Shown piece after piece: positions 37,001 to 46,671 of a stretch of 64,000 nucleotides of DNA. Location: assembly GCF_008831285.2 (NCBI RefSeq), contig NC_045139.1, positions 6,914,204 to 6,978,203 on the forward strand, given 5' to 3'. A program made the position numbers and the translations under genes. The notes under the pieces are model-generated. The model was not told where the DNA came from and did not search any database. It saw only the letters and a list, made by a program, of their open reading frames with translations. Numbering within the stretch: the first letter of the stretch is position 1; the number at the start of each line of letters is the position of its first letter. This DNA comes from Nymphaea colorata (Eukaryota; Streptophyta; Magnoliopsida; Nymphaeales; Nymphaeaceae).

Positions 37001-38025
37001 AACTCGGACCCTCATAGGACATTTTTTTCAACCGCCTTTTAGGACAAGTAGATATGAGAATCTTGGATTTTCCTCTCCTGGGTTTGATTGCTCATTCATC
37101 CTGCAACCCAGAGTCTTGGGTACTTTATTCTTAAGTAAAATTTCGTCCACAGAATCAAGCACGTAAAACTACCACAGTGCCTGACGGTTACCACTTGGAG
37201 TCTGTATATAACTTCAATGGAAATTCACGTCTGGTCGAGCCGGGGTTGAGATTTGCTTTATTGATACCCAAGATCCGACCGGTTTGTGAAATAGGTCCGG
37301 GTTTACGATTAAGCCAGAATCAGGTGTTTGTTAACAAGCATCATTAGATGTTTTTGTATTCAATAATCAACCACTAGACAAATCACATCATGTATGTTAA
37401 CTTTTGCCAGTGGTCTTCTTTTAATTAACTTTTGGAGTTTTACATTCAACCATTCCTGCTTGACTTGGCTAATGAACTGCCTTGCAATTTTTATATGAAA
37501 TCCCCCACAACAGTAAGAAGGAAGAACTGCACCGGTTACATATGATTTTTACCTTGTTAGTCCCACTAACTTTGTTAACTTAATTGCAAATGCATGTGGG
37601 AGAAATCAGAATTTGGGTTGAGCGGAAAGGTATCAACTAAAGCTGATGTTTACAGCTATGGAGTTCTTCTCCTAGAGACGTTTACAAGAAAAAAACCTAC
37701 AGATGCAATGTTTGCGGGTGATTTTAGCTTGACTCAGTGGATATCGGAAGCACTTCCTGATGCAATTCTAGAGGTTGTTGATGGATGCCTTCTGAACGAG
37801 TATGGCAGCAGCAGCAGCAGCAGCCACAATGGGCAGCAAGATACCTTGAGATCGATCACCAGAAACGAGCTTCTTGTGTCGATCTTGCAGGTTGGTTTGT
37901 TATGTTCAAGGGAGTCTCCAACAGAGAGAATCGACATGAGGCAAGTGGTAGCAGACCTAAAGAAGATCAGAGAAAAACTGAGCATCTTAGAAACGGCTAA
38001 CATGGCGAGACACGTCCCTCTTTGA

Positions 38026-39385
38026 AAGTTTCTTGCAGCAGGAATGCCTTTCTCTATTGATTGCTCTGTTTTTGTATCTGCTCAAGAAGGCGTTTGCTCA
38101 TCCTATCGGCTGTCATATACCTTTTTCTGCTCTGTATTGAAGAGCTCTTGTACCTCAATGTCTGCCTCTCACGCCTAATGTAAACAGCACGTCAAAAAAA
38201 TATTGCATATAGGTCAGTTCTTTAATCGACCATGAAATTTAATTTGGAAATGATTTTGTTATTTCTTCATTCTGATCATTAAAAGAACAGTCAAATACAG
38301 TTCGGATGGGATCCGGTTTCGGTAAATTCAGATAAATTCCTACCGTCATTTATTGGATCTAGTTGCATCGTCAAATTTTTAGATCCAAAGCTACCCAGTT
38401 AATTGGACCTGCTAAAAGTACATCTCAACTTGCATGTAATTGTAAATCTTTTTATAAGATGATCCATTTACTACGCCATTTATGAGCTTAAATTGATCTT
38501 ACACAACTCACTAGATGGAGGAAGAGAGAGAGAGAGAGAGAGAGAAAAAGGAATGAAAAGAAAGGTTTTTTTTTTGTGTTTGAATGATTAATTAATAAAA
38601 CGAGAAATGAAGTAAGAGCTAATAACTGTGTTTGAGTGCAAAGGAAAAGAAATGAATGGAAGAGAAAGGAAAGGAAATGATTTTTTTAATGTAAGTCCAA
38701 TCCATTCAAGCATGGAGAGATTGAGAGAGAAAGGAATGGATGTTCCATACATTTTTTTTCCTTTTCCTTTTCATTTCTATTATTTTCCCTTCTCTTTCTT
38801 TTCTCTTCCATCCATTCACAGACTGTAAGGGAGAGTTCACAACAATCCCGATTTTCCAGCAGTAAATAAGTCCATTTCCTGTCGTTACATTATTCTCTCA
38901 ACATATTCCTTTCTTATTGAAGTAAGCAGTGAAGTTCTCGAAGCTGAAAGAAAAGCATTTGGATAAACTCAAATTTAATGTGATTGTTAAATTTAAAAAG
39001 ACAAACTCAAAATTGAATCATATTCAAAATTAGGATTCAGAAAACTGTAAACCATATCCAATTCTGAATTTAAATTCGAAATCCAAATCCCATCCGATTG
39101 AATGCGACATTTAAATTCACAACCAATCAAATTCGCATCTGACTTTTAGATACACAACTGGATCCAAATTCATTACTATTTAAGATTAAAAACCAACTTC
39201 CAAATCTACTTATGAATATTAGATATTGGGCATTTATTTAAAAGCCAAATCTGACTTTGAATTGAACTGAATATATTAAAAAACTGAATCCAAATCCGCA
39301 GAGTCCAACCCGCCTAGAATGGGGGACATATGAATGTGAGATATATTGTAGAGAATTTTGCACTCCGATTCAACCTTTTGTCCTT
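38026..39385. other. Intergenic after receptor kinase D
   Basis: It holds the 3' flank of D, a (GA)n run at about 38525-38545, and an imperfect purine/pyrimidine inverted repeat whose arms lie at about 38640-38690 and 38755-38820. That repeat could fold as a MITE-like hairpin, but I see no clear target duplication. The rest is AT-rich sequence with no gene. Confidence 0.5.
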
Positions 39386-39861
39386 AGACAGGAGAAGACG
39401 TAAGGTCGATCACCAACAATGACCTTCTTGTGGAGATCTTTCGAGTTGGCCTGTCATGTTCGAGGGAGTCTCCAACATCAAGAAACAACATACATGAGAC
39501 AAGCTGCAGCAGACGTTGAGGTTGCGTTTATAGCTGTAGATTTTATATCCAAAGTTGCATAAAAAGCGTGTTTTGAGAGATACTCAGTCTAAACAAACTG
39601 GGGATCTTAGTTGCATGGATTTTAAATCCATGCTACATGTTAAAAAACAAGAAAGAAATCATAGGTTCAAGGTCAGATGGAGAGGTAATCTGATCTTAAA
39701 TCCTAGCATCTGAAATCCTAAGATCTCATATCACTAAGATACTTAAATCCTAGCATCTGAAATCCTAAGATCTCATATCACTACGATACGGTGAAACAAA
39801 CACAACCTAAAAAGATTACATCTTAGAAACAATTAACATGGCAACAAACCCACCTTTTTGA
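39386..39861 (+). pseudogene. Receptor-kinase exon-2 remnant (sixth family member) with a MITE inside
   Basis: 39386-39520 matches the tail of exon 2 in the paralogues (SITNNDLLVEIFRVGLSCSR), and homology resumes at about 39809-39861 (LETINMATN, then stop). Between them lies a roughly 290-bp insert with inverted ends. The first half of exon 2 and all of exon 1 are absent, and small indels break the frame. It is the only trace of a sixth copy between D and E and indicates an older deletion or unequal exchange. Confidence 0.75.
39519..39808. mobile_element. ~290-bp MITE-like insert (Tourist-like ends)
   Basis: The left end aggttgcgttta and right end caaacacaacct are inverted repeats with one or two mismatches. 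The insert interrupts receptor-kinase homology exactly. Inside, a 47-bp unit (with tagcatctgaaatcctaag) is tandemly doubled at about 39695-39790. The flanking duplication is not clear (tga/taa), so assignment to the PIF/Harbinger group is tentative. Confidence 0.6.
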
Positions 39862-40490
39862 AAGTTATGTTGGAGATTGTCATTCGCTTTGGATTGCTCT
39901 GCTGTTCATCTGTTCATCCTTGTGGCTGTTATGTACTTTTGTCTGCTTCATGCTGAATGTCTCAGTCTCCACTTTCTTGTTTTGCTGTTTCCTGTGTAAC
40001 AATTCAGATAGCTTATCAACTGCGGTTGTGTATAAGCCATTTTTAAATCGTATATGCATTTTGAAATTAGTCTTATTATTTCACATCTTGGACATAGTAG
40101 TATTAAAATCCAGCCTCTATCTTAATCTGAGCCTATACATTTATGTATGTTTCCAAATCAAATATGTTGACTATCTCTACTCTTTCTCCGTCTCTCTTTT
40201 ACACACACAATATCTTTTTCTTTTTTGGCTATATATATATATATATATATATACACACTACATCACCAAGATGTTCACATTAATCTAATGTACAAAGTCA
40301 CAAATCTCTCTGTTGACTTGGAACCGTGGGCTAACAACTTTCTCATCCCGTTGATTGATCAAGTACTTCGATAAAAAGGAATGCCTAACAAAAGAAGCCA
40401 ATTAGATTACGCACCAACCTCCTTACCATAGTCTTGCTTTTAAGTGCTTTAAATACATCAATTTCACTCATCAATCTGCAGTTTATTATT
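39862..40490. other. Upstream region of receptor kinase E
   Basis: AT-rich, with an (AT)n run at about 40231-40252 and a pyrimidine-rich stretch before it. It presumably contains the promoter of E, but no clear TATA box or shared block with C and D was recognised. Confidence 0.5.
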
Positions 40491-43400
40491 ATGACGACCT
40501 GCGGCTTTCCTCTTGATCTCCTGCGGACCCAACTCCTTGTACTGTGTTGTTTCACCTTCACCGCGGCCTTCAGATTCCAGGCGGGTTTATCGACTCGTCT
40601 TCAGTACCTAAGCAATGTTACAGACCAAACTGCGCTGCTCTCCTTCAAATACAGCACCAAGGACCCTGCCAACGCCCTGTCCGACTGGAGCACCAGTGTC
40701 TCCTTCTGCAATTGGCATGGAGTTTTCTGCAGCCATCGCAGACAGAGAGTTGTTGCTCTAAGCCTCAATGGTATGTCCCTGCAAGGTACGATTTCTCCAA
40801 ATATCGCCAACCTCTCCTTCCTCCATTTCCTCGATCTGGGCTCCAACTCTTTCCACGGGAGTCTTACCCTCGAACTTGGTCGGCTCTCCCGCTTAGAATT
40901 CCTCGACCTGTCTCAAAACCAGTTGCAAGGGACAATCCCGCCGAGCCTCTGTCGATGTCGTCGTCTTCAACAGGTGGATTTAGAGCACAACCAGTTGGAG
41001 GGCGTCCTCTCAGAATGCTTGGGGAACTTGCCAGATCTGTGGTCTCTCTCCCTTCGTGCCAATCAGTTTGCTGGCACCATTCCACTCGCTTTTGCAAACC
41101 TTTCAAAACTTGAGCGCATTGATTTGTCTCATAACTACTTGGTAGGGAACATACCTGAAGCACTAGGCAGCCTGTCCCAATTGCGTATCATGAGACTGTC
41201 ATACAACAATCTCACAGGCGTAGTGCCCCCTTCCATCTTTAACATCTCTCTTCTCCAAACCTTGGCTCTAACAGCCAATGACCTTAGAGGGCAACTTCCA
41301 CAGGAGGGCGTTACTGTTCCCAATTTGCAGATGCTTTACTTAAGCCACAACGGTTTCAGTGGGCAGATGCCAAGGAGCTTGGCCAGTTGCCGGAATCTAC
41401 AAGAGCTTTCCTTATCATTCAACCAATTTTCCGGCAGCATTCCTTCATGGTTGGGGGGTAGGCGTAACCTCACAATGTTATATCTTGGTGGCAACAAGCT
41501 CACTGGCACAATCCCACCTGTTTTGGCAAACCTCTCAGAACTCCAATATTTGGATCTTTCTCAGAACATGTTGCATGGGAACATTCCGAGTGGGATAGGA
41601 ACCTTATCTCACTTGCGTTGGTTGAGTTTGGAATTGAACAGCTTCACAGGCATAGTGCCTCCATCCATATTTAACAATTCTGCTCTCCAAATGTTAGCCC
41701 TGGCATACAATGAATTTACAGGGTACCTTCCACAAGAAGTAGGACATACGCTTCCTAATCTCAAGGAAATTTATTTGGGTCGTAACCGTTTTCATGGGCA
41801 GATACCAGCATCGCTAGCTAATGCTACTGGTCTAGAGATCATCGACTTCAGCTCAAACCAGCTCAGTGGTTCGATACCTTTAGAGTTAGGCAGCTTGATA
41901 CAACTCAAAAAAATGGGTCTTTCAAATAATTTCTTAACCAGCCCGCCTAGTACCATTGGAGAACTTTCTCTCATTACTGCCTTGACGAAGTGTAGAAGTT
42001 TGGAAGCATTCGACTTCTCAGACAACTCTCTTAATGGTGTTCTTCCTGCATCAATCGGCAACCTGTCGACCAACATCAGGATCATTAGCATGGGGAGAAA
42101 TGAGATTAGGGGCTCCATTCCTTCTGGAATTACCAACTTAACAAACCTAAATATATTGAGTTTAGAACTAAATGAAATAAGCGGCATCATACCATCGAAT
42201 ATTGAAAAGCTGCATAACTTGCAGGGTCTCGTTCTATCTAGGAATAGGCTAGAGGGGCTCATCCCGTCTCAACTTTACCAAATCGTTAGCCTCGTAGAAC
42301 TGAATGTAAGTGAAAACATGTTGTCTGGCGAAATCTCAAGCTCAATAGCCAACCTCAGCAATCTGCAAAAGTTAGACCTTCACGCAAACAATCTATCTGC
42401 AGAAGTGCCACCAACCTTTTGGGAGATGGAAGCTTTAGTATCGATCCTTCTGCAGGACAACTCCTTGACTGGATCTCTTCCTCTTGAGATTGGAAATTTG
42501 GGTGCAGTATACTGGATGGACTTTTCAGGGAACCAGTTATATGGGGACTTGCCTGCGTCATTGACGAAGCTCCAGATGCTTCAATATCTAAATCTCTCCA
42601 AGAACTCATTTTCGGGTCATATCCCCCAAAAACTTGATGGAATGGTGAACTTGGAAACACTTGACCTTTCTTATAACTCTTTGTCTGGTGAAATTCCAAA
42701 GTCGTTGGGGCTATTGAGAAGTATCAAGAGCTTGAACCTGTCTTTTAATCAATTGGAAGGAGAAATTCCAAGTGATGGGATTTTTGCTAACCTTACTGCT
42801 GATTCGTTTGTCGGAAATTTTGCACTATGTGGAGCTCCGAAATTTCAAGTGCCAGTGTGTCCCGGCAAGAAGAAGAACCACCAGATATCCAATGTGAGCA
42901 TTAAAACAATTATGGCTTGTACAATTGGAGGCTTCATTGTCCTTGTCATTATCATCCTGCTCCTTATTAAATCATACAGAAAAAAGCGAGCTCCACAACA
43001 TCACAACTCGGTTGAACTGTTCTCCGAAACGGGGCATCCTTTGATCTCATATAGAGAGATATTACATGCTACCAAGAACTTCAGTCATTCAAATTTGATT
43101 GGACGTGGAAGTTTCGGCTCTGTTTACAAAGGAATCCTTTTTGATGGAAGAACAGTAGCAGTGAAAGTTCTAAATTTGCTGTTTGAGGGGGCAGAAAACA
43201 GCTTCAACGTCGAGTGCGAGGTCATGAGAAAAGTCAGACATCGAAACCTTTTAAGGATTATTACTTCCTGCTCCAACGCAGAGTTCAAAGCTTTGGTTGT
43301 TCAGTATATGCCATGTGGAAGTCTAGAGCATTGCTTGCATACGAGTTCTCAGAACTTAAATCTTCTCCAAAGATTGAACATCTTGATCGACATAGCTTGT

Positions 43401-44540
43401 GCCATGGAATACCTTCACCATGATTTCTCTGAGCCAGTAATCCATTGCGACTTGAAGCCAAGCAACGTGCTTTTAGATGACAAAATGACAGCATACGTTG
43501 CTGATTTTGGTATCGCTAAGCTGTTAGTGGGAAGAAAGTCATACACGCTTACAGAAACTCTCGGAACAACAGGATATATAGCTCCGGGTATATTCTATTT
43601 TCTATCCACTCATAAATTCCTCTTTTCATTTCTGGTCTTTGTTTTCTCGTTGTGCAACCGGCGAGGATGTAGATGGGTTTGTTTTGGTTTAGACACGGAG
43701 TGCTACTTGACATAGCTTGCTGAATTTGGGTTCAACTGAACCAAATTTGGCGGTCACACAGTAAGGCGTTAGATTACAATGGGCTAGCATTCAGTTCAAA
43801 TCCAAATGTGCATGTGCAAAACCACAACTACTAGAATTCGAATTCTATGCATTATTAGATGTCATAAATGGTTCAACTTAACAGAATAAGATCCCTCTGG
43901 ATGTCTATCAAGTATATGTATATCCAAACAATGGGTATACGTACCTTGGGCAATGAACTGTGTAAGCTACTTGTTTATACATATATGTGTGTGTGTGTGT
44001 ATATATATATATATGTAGAGTGTGTATACGTGTAGAGTGAGTGACTGATGACTCTGATCAGATCACTCATCTGTTGCTGAACCTCAGAAAGTGAGACTAA
44101 CTTATTGGTTAGATTTAACTAATATCATTGTTCACCACATGGTTAACCTTTCAGAATTTGGGCAGACTGGAAAAGTATCAGCTAAGGCCGACGTCTACAG
44201 CTATGGGGTTCTTCTCCTGGAGACCTTTACAAGAAGAAGGCCTACAGACCCGATGTTTGCGGAGGGCTGTAGCTTGAGGCAGTGGGTAGCTGAAGCACTT
44301 CCTCATGCGCTTCTAGAGGTTGTAGATGGAAGCCTTCTGAAGGAGGAAGATGGTACAAGCTGCAATGGGATGCAGGAGCTTGCAGGAAAATGGACGACCA
44401 GAAATGAGCTTCTTGTGTCCATCATGCGAGTGGGCTTGTCATGTTCCAGGGAGTCTCCGACGGAGAGGATGGACATGAGAGAGGTTGTAGCTCGACTGAA
44501 GAAGATCCAAGAAGAGCTGCGCATCTCAGAAATGACTTAA
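40491..44540 (+). CDS. LRR receptor-like kinase E (subfamily XII, non-RD), intact
   Basis: Two exons, 40491-43587 and 44155-44540, join in phase 1 (GYIAP then EFG), giving about 1160 aa. I chose the Met at 40491 (MTTCGFPLD) over an in-frame Met 19 codons upstream because it aligns with the paralogues and is followed by a hydrophobic signal peptide. Order: N-cap (CNWHGVFC); about 28 LRRs; C-cap (FALCG); a transmembrane helix near residues 805-826 (FIVLVIIILLLI); a kinase with GRGSFGSV, ATP lysine about K892, HCD near 985, and DFG near 1005. It is the most diverged of the intact copies (different juxtamembrane segment and more substitutions in the kinase), so it likely split early from the C/D lineage. 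It is probably a surface immune or peptide receptor; the ligand is unknown. The donor is CCGG|gtat, so intron retention would truncate the kinase. Confidence 0.94.
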
Positions 44541-46671
44541 CGGATCAAGAAACCTGGCTTTCTGAAGTATGATCTTAATGGTGTTTTTGATGCTAAGAGT
44601 TCCTCTGTTCGTGGCTCTTGTTGCTTAATTTCAGTTGTCAGTATTTGCTCGATTGTTTGTGTCTGGCAGTCTGGGAATTATCAACTCATGTTTCATCCGT
44701 TGCACCAACCTCCTTGGATGCCACCTATTTATAATTACTGTTCCATTGTTGCAAATAAAAGTATTCCAAATTTGGAAGAAAACAAATAATTTTTTTGGTA
44801 GAAGTTATCCATGAAAAATCATTTGCAGCATGTACTTTCTAATTCTCTAATTCTTTTTCTTTTTTTTGGAATGAACGCTGAAGGAGAAAATTTGTCTTCC
44901 TCCATTGTTTCACTTAATTAAATTGTAAGAGTATGTTTCGAAAATGACACCCTTAAAACTTGTTTTGGAGGAAAACTATTGTTTTGCTTCCAAACTATTA
45001 TTTAAAGCGTGCTTGGATGACTGCTAAATAGGGCTTTAATGGTAACTTTCACTGAAAAAGCTGTTTTTGGTAAAAACATAAATTTTCAAAAAACTGATTA
45101 AAAACTAATTTGATAAAACCTGGTTTTGAAAAAATGCTGTTTTTGAAGGTTTCATCCAAATATTATAGGTAAAGAAAGCGGTTGTGTGGATGGATCCAAA
45201 TACTATAGGTAAATTTTCTAAAACTCTGGTAGTATTTTCTCTCCTTGTGCTTTAATACATCAAAAATATTTAAATCAACAAACAAGTGAACCAGATGACT
45301 TGTGTTCGGCTAAATTCATCATAGAAATGTCCTTTTGAACAAGTAAAAAGTTTTTAGGATTCGAGCCATAAACCATATATTAAAATTCTAAATCAGAGAT
45401 CTTATAACTACTAAATTAAATTGGCTTCTTCCTTTGCATTCCAAGTGTAAGTTCCTTAGCATAACCTTACCAAAGTGCTCTCAACCATTTTTAAAATAAA
45501 AAAACACAAAAAAGGAAAATCATAACCTGTAATTAATTACTCCATAGTAAATAGGGCAGTTGAATAAGAGAATTAAAGCATCGTTCAACCTAAACTTATT
45601 AAGCCCAACCTAGACATATTTTAGTATTTGTATCCAAATCTAGAGTCCATAATCTGATAGTATTTCAGGTTGAAGAACTGAAAGAACTGAACAAGAACAC
45701 AGTGTTGATGAAGCGTGCCATGCAAAAACGCAATATTCTTATCAATGGTGTTTATAACCAAGTTGCATATATTAATTTTCATGTCCTATCAAAAGAATTT
45801 GAAAGTTGGTTTCAACTAAAGGTGGGCATCGGCCCGGCCCGGCCCGGTAAAGGCCGGCCCGTCGGGCCGGGCAGTTCGGTCCGTTTAAAAATAAAAAATA
45901 ACTTTTAAATCATAAAATAACTTTTAAATATAAAATATATTTAATAATAATAAATATATATTATTAAAATAAAAAAATTAAAAATATATATATATTAAAC
46001 TTAAACGGGTCGAACCGAACTGGGCCCAACTGGGCCGGGCCGAGCCGGCCCACCCACCCGACGCCCACCCTTAGTTTTAACCCTTATTAAATAATTTCAT
46101 ATTTTTCATTTAAAAATTAATCAATAAGTATTTTTAATTTCCCGAAAAACTATAGTGCAGGCAAACGGATCCTGTAACGGCTGCCCTTTTGATCATTGAA
46201 AAATGCATTGAAAGGGCAAGAAAACGACAATCCAAGCAGTATCTTCCCCTGAATCCAAGAACGAAAATCCCTTCGCTGCGTGACACCAATAAGTACGCGA
46301 GCCTCACGTCCCAGCTGCCACTTGATAAAATTAGAGGGTATTTTAGATATTTAGGGGAAAAATATGGTACCATGGGAAAGAAAAATTTCTACCTCATACG
46401 TGTGAGCAACATGTCAATGCCTGGTGCTGTAGGTAGTTCTCAAAACCTTAACTAATGTGACCGTTACTCATCTGATGAGCTTCTGCATGCAGCTTTCCCT
46501 TTTTTCTCCTTTCTCTGCCACCCGTTAGGAACGTTCAAATTTCAAATAAAAAAGTGGAAGCAGTGAGTTTTGGGGCTCCAGAAGGAAAGGCAGAGAAGCC
46601 AAAAGTTGATCAACCCTGTGTTCCCCCACAGGACATTGAGTGGGAGCTTCTGGGTGCTGCTTGCACGAGAG
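44541..46671. other. Intergenic between receptor kinase E and the TPX2-family gene
   Basis: No supported gene. It contains the MITE at 45817-46073, and otherwise AT-rich DNA. An 88-codon open stretch at 46189-46455 has no recognisable domain. The last 120 bases are probably the leader of the TPX2-family gene. Confidence 0.55.
45817..46073. mobile_element. 257-bp hAT-like MITE with GC-rich ends
   Basis: Inverted ends taaaggtgggcatcgg and ccgacgcccaccctta are flanked by an 8-bp duplication with one mismatch, gtttcaac (45809-45816) and gttttaac (46074-46081). The outer thirds are runs of CGGCCCGG-type motifs able to pair with each other, while the middle is nearly pure A/T. Non-coding. The GC contrast against its surroundings is striking. 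Confidence 0.82.

Larger units (their letters stand above)
28557..38025 (+). pseudogene. LRR receptor-like kinase D, split by a copia insertion
   Basis: Host segments are 28557-29277, 34013-36229 (exon 1) and 37610-38025 (exon 2). An LTR element occupies 29278-34007, with the target duplication at 34008-34012. I start at MVPSPSIRTQ, the Met aligned with MADSLSPS in C, followed by a signal peptide. Apart from the insertion the host codons stay in one frame on both sides and through the conserved phase-1 intron. The uninterrupted allele would encode about 1117 aa, so the gene was probably functional until recently. It has about 26 LRRs: the pair triplicated in B and single in C is missing (NGFSG runs directly into KISPSLANFS). 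The kinase has GSGSFGSV, VAVK, HCDLKPSN and DFG. The insertion falls in the LRR domain, so the present allele should give only a truncated extracellular fragment. A separate short product from the 3' part is conceivable but not shown. Confidence 0.9.

Noticed and set aside
46189-46455. An 88-codon open frame before the TPX2-family gene
   Set aside because: No domain, no homologue I recognise, no promoter or exon partner; probably chance.
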